A DNA stretch of 64,000 nt from an uncultured Rhodospirillaceae bacterium (lineage in GTDB: Bacteria; Pseudomonadota; Alphaproteobacteria; Rhodospirillales; UBA2165). The stretch is from the NCBI GenBank assembly GCA_913020445.1, contig CAJWAR010000006.1, positions 1-64,000 on the forward strand, written 5' to 3'. Under the pieces are notes generated by a model. It saw only the letters and a program-made list of their open reading frames with translations. It did no database searches and was not told where the DNA came from. The position numbers were made by a program, and so were the translations under genes. Of the stretch, positions 50,952-61,343 are shown in pieces (positions within the stretch are counted from its first letter, which is position 1; each line of letters opens with the position of its first letter).

Positions 50952-51728
50952 CTAAACCTCAAAAACCATCCCGTCATAGGCCAGTTCGGCGTAATCCGGC
51001 AACCGTGCCGACACCGTATCGAAGTCAATACGATGGGATAAATGGGTTAAGATAAGCCGCCGCGGCTGGACGCGTTCGCCCCACTCCAGAACTTTGTCGA
51101 CATGAGAATGGGTTGGATGCGGGTCTTGATCCCACAATGCGCCGACCAGCCAGGTATCGACGCCTTTGAGGGCGTCGAATGTTTCGTCCGGCAGTTCGAC
51201 CGCATCGGTCGAATAGGCAAAATTATCAAACCTGAGCCCAAGCGTGCGTGAATAGCCGTGATCCTGATCCATGATGCTGATATTAAAATCACCAATATTG
51301 AATTCATCACCGACGGCAATATCATGACGCGTCAGACACGGTTTATAGAAAAAATTGGTGTCATTATTAAGCGGCTCAAGCACATAACCGAAGCGTTCGG
51401 CAATTCTGTTCCAGGTGTTCGTATCCGCATAGGCCGGCAGCCAATCCTCGATCACCCGGTTAACCGCCCGCAAATCATCAATACCGTGCAGATGATCAGC
51501 GTGTCCGTGGGTATAAAGCACGGCGTCCAAGCGCTCGACCTGGGCAGCGAGCAACTGGGCGCGGAGATCAGGCGGCGTATCGACCAAAATGCGGGTGTTT
51601 TGATCTTCAACCAGGATCGCTGGCCGCAAGCGCAGGTTTTTGGGGTTTTTCAGGTCGGTCGTAGCCCAGCCTTCGCCGATCATCGGCGTGCCGCCGCTAT
51701 GTCCGGAGCCTAAAATGGTGATTTTCAT
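50952..51728 (-). CDS. MBL-fold metallo-hydrolase (PhnP-like)
   Basis: ILGSGHSGGTPMIGEGW, LYTHGHADHLHGIDDLR, LTHLSHRIDF. Confidence 0.92.
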   Translation of the reverse strand: MKITILGSGHSGGTPMIGEGWATTDLKNPKNLRLRPAILVEDQNTRILVDTPPDLRAQLLAAQVERLDAVLYTHGHADHLHGIDDLRAVNRVIEDWLPAYADTNTWNRIAERFGYVLEPLNNDTNFFYKPCLTRHDIAVGDEFNIGDFNISIMDQDHGYSRTLGLRFDNFAYSTDAVELPDETFDALKGVDTWLVGALWDQDPHPTHSHVDKVLEWGERVQPRRLILTHLSHRIDFDTVSARLPDYAELAYDGMVFEV

Positions 51729-51731
51729 CGA

Positions 51732-52514
51732 TCAGCCGGGTCTTTCGGCTTTGGAGAACAGCCGGAAAAAGTTGTCGGTTGTCTGCTTAGCCAAAGCATC
51801 AAGTGAAATACCAAAGATTTCCGCCGCTTTTTCGGCCGTGTGGGCAACGAAAGCCGGCTCATTGGGCTTACCACGATGCGGGATCGGCGCCAAAAAGGGC
51901 GCATCGGTCTCGACCAATATATGGTCCAAAGGCAGGGCTTTGACGGTTTCCCGGATCGGTTCAGCGGAATTAAAGGTGATAATACCCGAGAGCGAGATCG
52001 CCATGCCAAAGCTGACGGCGCATTTCGCGAGCTCCGGTCCGGCGCTGAAACAATGAATAAGCCCCGGAAAAGCCCCCTTTTTCTGCTCATCCTCGATGAT
52101 TGCGATGGTCCGCTCATCGGCATCGCGCGTATGGACAACGACCGGCAGCTGGGTTTCACGCGCCGCCGCAATATGAGTGCGAAAACTGCGTTCCTGCGCC
52201 TCACGCGGTGAATTATCATAATAGAAATCGAGCCCGGTCTCACCAATACCGACGACTTTCGGATGTTGGGTCAGTTCAACCAATGTCTCAACATCGGTTT
52301 CAGGCTCTTTACCAGACTCGTGCGGATGAATGCCGACCGTACACGCGACGTTGCCATGGGCTTCGGCGGTCGCTAAGACGCCTTCGAAATCGCTCAGCCG
52401 CGTGCCGATTGAGAGCATAAAGCCGACCCCGGCTTCGCTAGCGCGGGTAATTGCGCCCTCAATATCTTCAACGAGGCCGTCATAATTTAAGTGACAATGG
52501 CTATCAACCAGCAT
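51732..52514 (-). CDS. tatD: TatD family hydrolase
   Basis: MLVDSHCHLNYDGL, VGIGETGLDFYYDNSPREAQERSFRTHIAAA, LVETDAPFLAPIPHRGKPNEPAFV. Confidence 0.96.
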   Translation of the reverse strand: MLVDSHCHLNYDGLVEDIEGAITRASEAGVGFMLSIGTRLSDFEGVLATAEAHGNVACTVGIHPHESGKEPETDVETLVELTQHPKVVGIGETGLDFYYDNSPREAQERSFRTHIAAARETQLPVVVHTRDADERTIAIIEDEQKKGAFPGLIHCFSAGPELAKCAVSFGMAISLSGIITFNSAEPIRETVKALPLDHILVETDAPFLAPIPHRGKPNEPAFVAHTAEKAAEIFGISLDALAKQTTDNFFRLFSKAERPG

Positions 52515-52640
52515 GTATTTCTTTCACCATTCGGAATGTGGAGGCGCTTTGTAGCACCCTGCTCCCGATAAAGCTATTCCGCTATGCCTATACTTTCTGT
52601 ATGGTTAAAACAGCGTAAACTGAAGCGAAAGAATTGCCCC

Positions 52641-54860
52641 ATGTCGATGATCCAAACCACTTGTAGATTATGCCTCGTGCGCTGCGGGATGCTGGTCGAA
52701 ACCGAAGACAGTTCCGAAGCCGGCGGCGAGGCTGGCTCAAATTCACCACTCGGTAAGATCAAGAAATTCATCGGCGACCGGAAGCACCCGTTAAGCCAAG
52801 GCTATCTCTGCGTCAAAGGCAAAGCGTCGCTCGATATGATGGAAGCCGAAGATCGCGTGATCTATCCGCAACGCCGGGTCGGTGAACGCGGCTCCGGCCA
52901 ATGGGAGCGCGTCAGCTGGGACGAAGCACTGCAGGATATCGCCGAACGCATGAACGCGATCATTGATGAGCATGGTGCCAGGGCAATTGCCGTCCAGGCG
53001 CTGCCGCCCAAGGAATACTACGCTTATGATTTGTTTCTGGAGGCCATCGGCAGCCCGACGTTTTTCAAGCACGATGCGCATAACTGCTTTACGCCGCAAT
53101 TGATGTCGGACGTGCTGACTTTCGGCATGCTGACGACCTATATCAACTTCAAGAATGTCGAGGATTGTGAGACCATTGTTCTGTGGGGCGTTAATCTAAC
53201 CGAGACCAATGGCTCGAAAGCGGTTCGGGTCAGAGATGCCAAGCGCAAACATGGCGCTAAAACCATCGTTGTCGATCCGAGGCCAACGCGCTCAGCGCGG
53301 GAAGCCAATCTCTGGCTCCGCATCCGGCCCGGCACCGACGACGCCCTCGCCATGGGCATGATCAATCTGATGATAGAAAACGGCTGGTATGATGAGCAGT
53401 TCGTTAAAGACTGGACCATCGGCTTTGATGAATTGAAAGCCCGCGCGGCTGACTATACGCTTGAGCGTACTTCGAAGACCACGTGGATACCGGCAGCAGA
53501 TATTCTTGAAGCGACCCGCTTATTCGCAACCTCCAAATCCTCCGCGCTCTATACCTTTATCGGTGCGACCATGGGCGGCAATTCGATCTCGACCCTGAGA
53601 TTAATGGGCTTTTTGCCGGCTCTGACCGGCCGTTTGGATCAGGCCGGCAATAACTGCATTCATAAGCCCGTTAATATCAGAATGCCGAGCTATTACCGGC
53701 CCGGCGCCGAAGGCGATGATGATGAACGCCTCGCCGATCAAATCAGCGCCGATAAATTTCCCTTGTTGAGCGGGCCGACCGCCCTCACCGCCCCCTACCC
53801 CAATCCGTCCCATGTCATCGATGCGATGCTGACCGGTGAGCCTTATCCGGTTAAGGCCTTATGGACCGATTGCAATCCGATGGTCGGCCTCGAGGACAGC
53901 TACAAAGTACTGGAGGCACTGAAAACGCTCGATCTGCTGGTCGTCTCCGACATGTTTGAAAGCCCGACGGCGCATTTGGCTGATTATATTCTGCCGGTGA
54001 CCAATCATCTGGAAAGCAATGCCATCACTGAATATTCCGGGCTCAACATGGTGTCGGCGCGGGTCAAATGCACCGAGCCCCGCGGTGAAGTGCGTGAAGA
54101 AGCTGATGTCGTTATGGAAGTGGCCCGCCGCATGGGCTATGGCGACAAGCTGCCGGTACAGAGTTACCAGGAATTGCTCGACTACCGCCTGGCGCCGCTC
54201 GGTATCACCTTTGAAGAATTCGCTGAAATGGGCTCTTTTATCGGCCCGGATGAGCGGGGCAAATATGCCACCGGCAAGCTCCGGCCGGATGGTGAGCCCG
54301 GTTTTATGACCCCTTCCGGTAAGATCGAATTCACCTCCAAACAGCTTGAGAAATATGGCTACGACCCCCTGCCGCTGGTTCAGGAACCGATGTTTAGCCC
54401 GCAGGATGGCAATGGCGATCCGACCGCACTATCAGAGGACTATTCTCTGGTTTTGGTGACTGGCACGCGGGCTGTCGAGTTTTACTCGACCCTTGGTATA
54501 TCCATTCCGCGCTTGCGTAAACGCCGTCCCTGGCCCGGTCTCGAGATGAGCCCGGAGACCGCCGAAGAATTTGGCTTAGTCGAAGGCGATTGGGCCAAGA
54601 TCGAGGTGCCGACAACCGAGAACTCGATTGTCCGCCAAGTCGCCTTTATTCCAGGTATGCATCCTCGCGTCATTAATGCCGAAGGGCTCTGGTATATGCC
54701 GGGTGAGGATTTAATCGAGGGCACGCTCAAAGTCGGCGCCAATGTGCTGACGCCGCTCCGGGACGACATTGATCCAATAATGGGCGGCTCGACTGCGCGT
54801 TGTCTGTTGTGCCGGATAACAAAAGTTGAGGATCAAGTAACGGCGATTGCAGCAGAATAA
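52641..54860 (+). CDS. Molybdopterin (bis-PGD) oxidoreductase family protein, acetylene hydratase-like
   Basis: CRLCLVRCGM...GYLCVKG 4Fe-4S motif, WERVSWDEALQDIAERM, AHLADYILPVTNHLE; no Tat signal. Confidence 0.9.
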   Translation: MSMIQTTCRLCLVRCGMLVETEDSSEAGGEAGSNSPLGKIKKFIGDRKHPLSQGYLCVKGKASLDMMEAEDRVIYPQRRVGERGSGQWERVSWDEALQDIAERMNAIIDEHGARAIAVQALPPKEYYAYDLFLEAIGSPTFFKHDAHNCFTPQLMSDVLTFGMLTTYINFKNVEDCETIVLWGVNLTETNGSKAVRVRDAKRKHGAKTIVVDPRPTRSAREANLWLRIRPGTDDALAMGMINLMIENGWYDEQFVKDWTIGFDELKARAADYTLERTSKTTWIPAADILEATRLFATSKSSALYTFIGATMGGNSISTLRLMGFLPALTGRLDQAGNNCIHKPVNIRMPSYYRPGAEGDDDERLADQISADKFPLLSGPTALTAPYPNPSHVIDAMLTGEPYPVKALWTDCNPMVGLEDSYKVLEALKTLDLLVVSDMFESPTAHLADYILPVTNHLESNAITEYSGLNMVSARVKCTEPRGEVREEADVVMEVARRMGYGDKLPVQSYQELLDYRLAPLGITFEEFAEMGSFIGPDERGKYATGKLRPDGEPGFMTPSGKIEFTSKQLEKYGYDPLPLVQEPMFSPQDGNGDPTALSEDYSLVLVTGTRAVEFYSTLGISIPRLRKRRPWPGLEMSPETAEEFGLVEGDWAKIEVPTTENSIVRQVAFIPGMHPRVINAEGLWYMPGEDLIEGTLKVGANVLTPLRDDIDPIMGGSTARCLLCRITKVEDQVTAIAAE

Positions 54861-54863
54861 TTT

Positions 54864-56750
54864 TTAAGCAGTTTCAAGCACGCCATGTTTATCTCGCTGA
54901 CGCAGGTACAAGAGGCCAGCAAGCCCAATGGCTGAGACCACGACAACGAGGAGTGATTCCGTTCCGAGCCATATTGTCGAGCCGCCAATAAAGATTGCCC
55001 CCACCAGTAGCACTGTAGCCCAAATTAGGCCGAGCGCTGTCGTTGCCGAAAAATCCTGCAAGGCACGGGCCAGCATCCAACCGCCAATGACGGCCGATGA
55101 AACGGCCAGCGCAATCGCCAGCGGGTTGCCGATTAGTATCAGCGCCGGGTTAAAGACCCAAAGGAACGGCAACAGATAGGCAATGGCAGCAAGCTGGACA
55201 CCGACCAGACCGGTGCGCCACATATCCGATCCCGCCAAACCGGCGGCAACCATACTGGCAACCGCAACCGGCGGCGTTAACATACTCAGCAGACCGAAAT
55301 AAAACAGAAATAGATGCGCCGCCATTGGCACAATATTCATATCAATCAAAGCCGGCGCCACAACGGTTACCAGCACGATATAAACGGCTGCAGTTGGCAT
55401 GCCCATGCCGAGGATGATGGCAATAAATGCCGTGAGGATCAGCATTACCATGATACCCATACTCTTGCCGAGGGCGGTGAGCAGGAGCGCTAATTGAAAT
55501 GCCAAGCCCGTTGCGTTTAAGACCCCGATAACCACACCGGCGGCGCCGCCGATTAAAATCAACGGCATCAGATTTTCACCACCACCAAAGATAAAATTGG
55601 ACCACTCGGTCGCACTCGGCAAGCGGCGGTTCTTCACCACCATTAATATTGCCAAAGCAATGCAGGCGAACATCGCCGACAGCCCGGGATTAAAGCCAAG
55701 CCAGAACAGATAATACAGCAACACCCCGATCGGCAGAATGAATAGCCAGCCCTTGACAAACACTTGAAACGGCACGGGCAGATCGGATTTGGGCAGGCCT
55801 GCTAAACCGAAACGCGCCGCTATGGCGTCTACCTGCAAGAACAACACGAGAAAATAAAGCACTGCCGGGATCAAGGCCGCCAACACGACATCCTGATAAG
55901 GTACTTCCAAAAACTCAGCGATGATGAACGCCGTCGCGCCCATAATCGGCGGCGCGATTTGTCCACCGTTGGAGGCTACCGCCTCAATGGCCGCGGCATA
56001 CTTAGCTTGAAATCCGGCTTTTTTCATCAAAGGTATAGTGACGATACCGGTGGACATGATGTTGCCAACGGTGGAGCCTGAAATGGAACCGAAAGCAGCG
56101 GAGGCAACCACGGCAACTTTGGCAGGGCCGCCGCGTCGATGGCCCATCCAGCCTAACGCCAGATCATTGAAAAAGGCAGAACCACCACTGATTTCAAGTA
56201 GCTTGCCAAAGAGGATAAAGGCCAAGACCAACTGGGCGATGACACGCAACACCAATCCCGGTATGCCGTTATTGTCTGCGTAGAGATACAACACCACCTT
56301 GGTCGGCGGAAACACTTCGGCTTCAAAAGGTGGCGGCAGATGATCGCCGAAAAATGCGTAGACGATGATTATCCAGACGAGGCCGGCGATAATTCCGCCA
56401 GCAGCTTTGCGTAAACCTTCGAGCATCAGGACGATGGCGATAACGCCCGGCACCCACATATCAAGGGTGCGGTCGGCCATGCGCAGCATCCAGTTCTCAA
56501 AATTCCAGGACATCCAGAACCAACTGCCGATCGCCAGCAAACCGAGGAGAATTTCAAGGTTGCCGGCTTTTTCGCCGTATGGTTTTTGGATGAAAGCCGC
56601 TGCAATAGAGAGGCCGAGAAGAACCACCACCACTTGTTGAAAAGTAAGCGCCATACCCAGCCGGTCTGGAACAGCAAAAATCCAGCCGATTCCGACAATG
56701 GTAATCGAGCCGAGAATGGCTCGAGAGTAGAGATGGGTCACCCGTTCCAT
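54864..56750 (-). CDS. TRAP transporter fused permease (TAXI-type 4TM/12TM)
   Basis: GSISGSTVGNIMSTGIVTIPLMKKAGFQAKYAAAIEAVASNGGQIAPPIMGATAFIIAEF. Confidence 0.94.
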   Translation of the reverse strand: MERVTHLYSRAILGSITIVGIGWIFAVPDRLGMALTFQQVVVVLLGLSIAAAFIQKPYGEKAGNLEILLGLLAIGSWFWMSWNFENWMLRMADRTLDMWVPGVIAIVLMLEGLRKAAGGIIAGLVWIIIVYAFFGDHLPPPFEAEVFPPTKVVLYLYADNNGIPGLVLRVIAQLVLAFILFGKLLEISGGSAFFNDLALGWMGHRRGGPAKVAVVASAAFGSISGSTVGNIMSTGIVTIPLMKKAGFQAKYAAAIEAVASNGGQIAPPIMGATAFIIAEFLEVPYQDVVLAALIPAVLYFLVLFLQVDAIAARFGLAGLPKSDLPVPFQVFVKGWLFILPIGVLLYYLFWLGFNPGLSAMFACIALAILMVVKNRRLPSATEWSNFIFGGGENLMPLILIGGAAGVVIGVLNATGLAFQLALLLTALGKSMGIMVMLILTAFIAIILGMGMPTAAVYIVLVTVVAPALIDMNIVPMAAHLFLFYFGLLSMLTPPVAVASMVAAGLAGSDMWRTGLVGVQLAAIAYLLPFLWVFNPALILIGNPLAIALAVSSAVIGGWMLARALQDFSATTALGLIWATVLLVGAIFIGGSTIWLGTESLLVVVVSAIGLAGLLYLRQRDKHGVLETA

Positions 56751-56805
56751 GGTGACCCACTCTCGTTAAATGACCTGAACATCACAGGCACTCTAACTGG
56801 ATTGA

Positions 56806-57822
56806 CTATCTCCGGCCAGCATCCTGCTTTTCATTGGCGTCTGTCCACAGCCCCACTTCTTTGTAGTATTTCACCGCGCCCGGATGGAAAGGGATCGGAT
56901 TGTTGGACGGCACAAGCTTGGTCTGCTTTACGCCACGCAATGGTGGATAAGACTTTTGCATTGCCTTCCATTGGGAATGAACCGCTTTTGCCATATTGTA
57001 GGCGTCTTGATTTTCAACTGTCGTGCCGGAATTGAGATAGGTATCGAACGCAGCAATATGGGTAGGTTGGCGGACGAACGGCATGCGCTTAGAGGGTTTT
57101 ACCCGCATTGTATAGAGCCCGGCGATGCCTTTTTGCATGAAGGCGTCATTGGCCTTCGGGCCCAATTGCAGAATGCGCAAACCGCCCGGCACCGAAGCAT
57201 GGGCTTTCCGCATCTGCGGCATGGCTAGCGCAACCGTGGTAGCATCTGCCCGGCCTTCGATCACCTGGGCGATGCCCGAGACGACGCCGCCAGAATCAAT
57301 CGAGGTTACATCTTTTTCGGTCAGACCGGCGGTCGCCAAGATCGTCCGGTTGGTCTGCGCCAGGGACACATTGGTTTTAAATTTAACAATGACCTTTTTA
57401 CCTTTGAGGTCTGCTACGGTTTTGATGCCGGAGTTTTCCTTGACCATATACATATAGGGCAGAATCCAAATACGCGCGATCGAACGCACTTTCTTGGTGG
57501 CATTGCCCTTGTAGGCACCAAGGCCATTAAAGGCGAGGCCGGAATCAAGACTGGAATTCAGGCCGAGAGTGATCTCCCCCTTCTCCATCAACGGCAAATA
57601 GACCGACGAGCCAGCATGGGGTTGCGCGGTGGAACGGATTTTGAGCTGTTCCTGGAACAATTTTGCAAATCCGCCAGCCAGCAGAAAATAAGTGGAGCCG
57701 GCAGGGTTACTGCCAATGGTAATCGATTTCATTTTGGCTTCAGTAGATACGCCACCCAGGGCCGTAAACGCAACAGCACCGCCCAGAACGACGGCGGTCG
57801 ACAACAATTTTTGATATTTCAT
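56806..57822 (-). CDS. TAXI family TRAP transporter solute-binding subunit
   Basis: Signal peptide; ITIGSNPAGSTYFLLAGGFAKLFQEQL. Confidence 0.92.
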   Translation of the reverse strand: MKYQKLLSTAVVLGGAVAFTALGGVSTEAKMKSITIGSNPAGSTYFLLAGGFAKLFQEQLKIRSTAQPHAGSSVYLPLMEKGEITLGLNSSLDSGLAFNGLGAYKGNATKKVRSIARIWILPYMYMVKENSGIKTVADLKGKKVIVKFKTNVSLAQTNRTILATAGLTEKDVTSIDSGGVVSGIAQVIEGRADATTVALAMPQMRKAHASVPGGLRILQLGPKANDAFMQKGIAGLYTMRVKPSKRMPFVRQPTHIAAFDTYLNSGTTVENQDAYNMAKAVHSQWKAMQKSYPPLRGVKQTKLVPSNNPIPFHPGAVKYYKEVGLWTDANEKQDAGRR

Positions 57823-57985
57823 AACGCTCTCCCTAGTTAAAATACGTTTTTAGAGTAGGAATTAAAAACCCTAGCTCTATTGGGAGAAAGTATAGGTTAA
57901 GTTTTGAAATAATTGCCAGATAAATATGTAGGTAGACCGAACAAACGCCAATTTGTTCCACCATGTGAAAATTATTAGTAGATAA

Positions 57986-59542
57986 TTATGGTGCGCTTTC
58001 TTCCTCGACGAAACGCGGAAACACACCTTCGGGCTTAGGTAACTCTGTGCTGGGCGTCAGACGTCCGGCTTCACCAAACGAGCTAAAATCACGAGCGTCT
58101 TCAGCTGCCGCTACCTGATCCAGCATCCTGCCCGCGGCTTCAGGCACGAACGGCTGAGCCAGCAACGCCAACTGCCGGATCGCTTCCGCCAGCACATAGA
58201 GCACGGTCTGCATGCGCTGAGGATCTTCTTTTTTCAAAGTCCACGGCGCTTGGCGATCTATGTAGCTGTTGGCAGCGCGAATTTCAGTCCAGATTTTCTC
58301 CAGCGCGATATGAAAAGCTTGAACATCCAGGGCGTCACGTACGACCTCCAATAAACCATCAACAGCAGACAGCAGAGTATTATCGTCATCGGTCAGGTCG
58401 CCCGGCTCCGGCACTTTGGCATCGCAGTTTTTGTTGATCATCGACAACACCCGCTGGGCCAGATTACCAAAATCATTAGCCAGCTCGCCATTCATCCGCT
58501 GCACCATGGCGGCGCGTGAAAAATCACCGTCATTACCAAACGGCACTTCGCGCAAGAGGAAATAGCGCACTTGATCAAGCCCGTAAGTCGCCATCAATTC
58601 CAGCGGATCAATAACGTTGCCGAGCGATTTCGAGATTTTCTCGCCTTCATTGGTCCACCAGCCATGAGCAAATACCCGCTTCGGCGGCTCCAGCCCTGCC
58701 GCCATCAAAAACGCCGGCCAGTAAACCGCATGAAAGCGCAGGATATCCTTGCCGACCATATGCACATCGGCGGGCCAGTACTTTTGATATTCCGCGTGAT
58801 CCGTATCCGGATAACCAATGGCCGTGATGTAGTTGGTGAGCGCATCCAGCCAGACATACATAATGTGGTCATCGTCGTTCGGCACCGGCACACCCCATTT
58901 AAATGATGTCCGGGAAACCGATAGATCCTGCAGCCCGCCTTCGACAAAGCTGGTCACTTCGTTACGGCGGGTCAGTGGCAGGATAAATTCAGGATTGGCG
59001 TTATAAAAATCCATCAAGCGGCCCTGCCATTCAGACAGTTTAAAGAAGTAGCTGGGTTCCTCGACCCATTCTACCTCGGCGCCAGAGGGAGCGATTTTTT
59101 TGCCATCATCACCGAGGGTCAGCTCACCCTCGCCGAAGAAAGCTTCATCACGCACCGAATACCAGCCACTGTAACTGTCGAGATAGATTTCACCGGCATC
59201 AAGCAAGCGTTGCCAAATATCCCGACAAGAGATTTTGTGACGCTCTTCGGTCGTACGAATGAAATCATCATTGGTGAAGTTCATACTGACAGCCAGATCG
59301 CGAAAGTTCTGCGACACTTGGTCGGTGAAGGCTTGCGGATCGATACCGGCTTTCTCGGCCGACTTCTCGACTTTTTGACCATGCTCGTCGGTGCCGGTTA
59401 GGAATTTTACATCAAAACCATCGAGACGCTTAAAGCGCGCCAAGACATCACAAGCCAGCGTCGTATAGGCATGTCCGATATGTGGGGCATCATTGACGTA
59501 ATAAATCGGTGTCGTGATGTAATAAGGTTTTTGCTCTGACAT
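57986..59542 (-). CDS. metG: Methionyl-tRNA synthetase
   Basis: YYITTPIYYVNDAPHIGHAYTT, EGEKISKSLGN, FAHGWWTNEG. Confidence 0.97.
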   Translation of the reverse strand: MSEQKPYYITTPIYYVNDAPHIGHAYTTLACDVLARFKRLDGFDVKFLTGTDEHGQKVEKSAEKAGIDPQAFTDQVSQNFRDLAVSMNFTNDDFIRTTEERHKISCRDIWQRLLDAGEIYLDSYSGWYSVRDEAFFGEGELTLGDDGKKIAPSGAEVEWVEEPSYFFKLSEWQGRLMDFYNANPEFILPLTRRNEVTSFVEGGLQDLSVSRTSFKWGVPVPNDDDHIMYVWLDALTNYITAIGYPDTDHAEYQKYWPADVHMVGKDILRFHAVYWPAFLMAAGLEPPKRVFAHGWWTNEGEKISKSLGNVIDPLELMATYGLDQVRYFLLREVPFGNDGDFSRAAMVQRMNGELANDFGNLAQRVLSMINKNCDAKVPEPGDLTDDDNTLLSAVDGLLEVVRDALDVQAFHIALEKIWTEIRAANSYIDRQAPWTLKKEDPQRMQTVLYVLAEAIRQLALLAQPFVPEAAGRMLDQVAAAEDARDFSSFGEAGRLTPSTELPKPEGVFPRFVEEESAP

Positions 59543-59572
59543 ATAATTTAACTTCTGGCCCTAATATTTGCT

Positions 59573-60670
59573 CTAATTTTTAACTGCGCCTTCGATCGAC
59601 AGGAAGGTGTTTAAAATGACCTGCTTGCGATCCAAGTTTAAACCTTTGGCCTGTTGAAACAGGCGGCCAGTGTTTTCCCATACCTCAATCCAGGGATCAA
59701 GGCTACTGACGGCAGTTTGTTCAGCGCCCGTCGCTGAGGTGCGGATAACATCAACCAGCCAGCGATTAATGAGCTCAAAGGCGCGCTCGAACAATTGCTC
59801 GGTATTATCGCGAGCCAGCTTATCGCCAAGTTTATGGAGCCTCGGAATGTCCAGCTGCGGCAGAGTTTCAAGAATGCCATTTATCTCACGGTAGATTTCC
59901 AAACCGCCTTCGCTGGAAAGATGAAGTGCGCGGCCGATACTGCCATCGGCAATCTCGGCCAGCTCTGTTGCATCCTCCGGTAAAATATCAGGATCGTACT
60001 CGGCCAACAGATCAGCAATCGTCCGCTCAGGCAGCGGCTTTAAAACCAAGCGGCGGCAGCGCGAGCGGATGGTCGGCAGCAACCTTCCGGGATTATGGCT
60101 CACCAATAATAGCAACGCCCGCTTGGGCGGTTCTTCCAGCGCTTTCAAAACGGCATTGGCCGCATTGGCGTTCATTTCATCGGCGCTATCAATGACAACG
60201 ACCCGCCAGCCCCCTTCCGCCGGTGTCATCGATAGAAACGAGCCGACCGCCCTCACCTCATTGACGGTAATTTCTTTTCTGAGCTTGCCAGTTTTCTCAT
60301 CTTCGCTGCGCTCAATGTGTAAGAAATCAGCGTGCCCTCCGGCGATAATCCGGCGGCAGACCGGATTCGCGAGATCAGTTGCCAAACTGGATGGATCAGT
60401 TGCCGGCAGCGCGTCACCAAACAGACCGGGCCCTTCATCAACCGGCCCGCCCACAATATCACCATGGGTCAGCACAAATCGGGCAATGCGGTGAGCCAGT
60501 GTTGCCTTGCCAATACCATTGGGGCCACAGATCAGCCAAGCATGCGGTAGCTTGCCAGAGTTAAAAGCCGTTAAAAAGCTAATTTCGGCCTCGGATTGGC
60601 CCAACAATAGTGAGTTGGCAATCGCTTTAGGTGGGCCGTCTTCAAGCTCTTCATCACTCATCGGCTGCAA
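59573..60670 (-). CDS. holB: DNA polymerase III subunit delta'
   Basis: LPHAWLICGPNGIGKATLAHRIARFVL, VIDSADEMNANAANAVLKALEEPPKRALLLLVSHNPGRLLPTIRSRCR. Confidence 0.93.
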   Translation of the reverse strand: MQPMSDEELEDGPPKAIANSLLLGQSEAEISFLTAFNSGKLPHAWLICGPNGIGKATLAHRIARFVLTHGDIVGGPVDEGPGLFGDALPATDPSSLATDLANPVCRRIIAGGHADFLHIERSEDEKTGKLRKEITVNEVRAVGSFLSMTPAEGGWRVVVIDSADEMNANAANAVLKALEEPPKRALLLLVSHNPGRLLPTIRSRCRRLVLKPLPERTIADLLAEYDPDILPEDATELAEIADGSIGRALHLSSEGGLEIYREINGILETLPQLDIPRLHKLGDKLARDNTEQLFERAFELINRWLVDVIRTSATGAEQTAVSSLDPWIEVWENTGRLFQQAKGLNLDRKQVILNTFLSIEGAVKN

Positions 60671-61343
60671 GCCTGAATCTTTTGAATACTAATTTTTGAA
60701 TATTAGTCTGAATTTCTTCAATTGGTTTCGAAGCATCAATCACCACGCAACGCTTTTTGTTTTTGCGGGCAATATCTAAAAAGCCATCACGCAGACGGGC
60801 ATGAAACTCCAATCCCATGCGTTCATAGCGATCTTCTTTCTGATGCACGACTGAAGTTTGTTCATCACCTCGCGCATCTGCCCGCGCCAAGCCCTCTTCC
60901 GCCGGCAAGTCCAAAATTATCGTTAAGTCGGGCTGCATATTTCCAGCGATGAATTGATAGAAGCCATGGATCGCTTTTTTACTGACGCCATGACCATACC
61001 CTTGATAGGCCATTGTCGAATCAGCATAGCGGTCGGTTAGTACCCATTGGCCGTTGTCGAGCGCGGGCAAAATTACTTTGTTCAAGTGATCACGCCGCGC
61101 CGCGAAATGCAGCAGTGTCTCGGTTTGCGCATCCCAGCGGTCCGTCTCACCTTCAACCAGCAAGCTACGAATTGACTCAGCGCCGGGAGAACCACCGGGC
61201 TCGCGGGTTTGTACAGCGCTGATGCCGGCTTCGCTTAACGTTTCGGCGAGCAATTTTAGCTGAGTGGATTTACCGCTACCCTCACCGCCTTCAAAGCTGA
61301 TGAATTTGCCTTTGCTTGAAGCTTTAGCTGGTTGATCGCTCAA
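60654..61343 (-). CDS. tmk: Thymidylate kinase
   Basis: GKFISFEGGEGSGKSTQLKLLAETL, TREPGGSPGAE, DRYADSTMAYQGYG. Confidence 0.96.
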   Translation of the reverse strand: MSDQPAKASSKGKFISFEGGEGSGKSTQLKLLAETLSEAGISAVQTREPGGSPGAESIRSLLVEGETDRWDAQTETLLHFAARRDHLNKVILPALDNGQWVLTDRYADSTMAYQGYGHGVSKKAIHGFYQFIAGNMQPDLTIILDLPAEEGLARADARGDEQTSVVHQKEDRYERMGLEFHARLRDGFLDIARKNKKRCVVIDASKPIEEIQTNIQKLVFKRFRLAADE

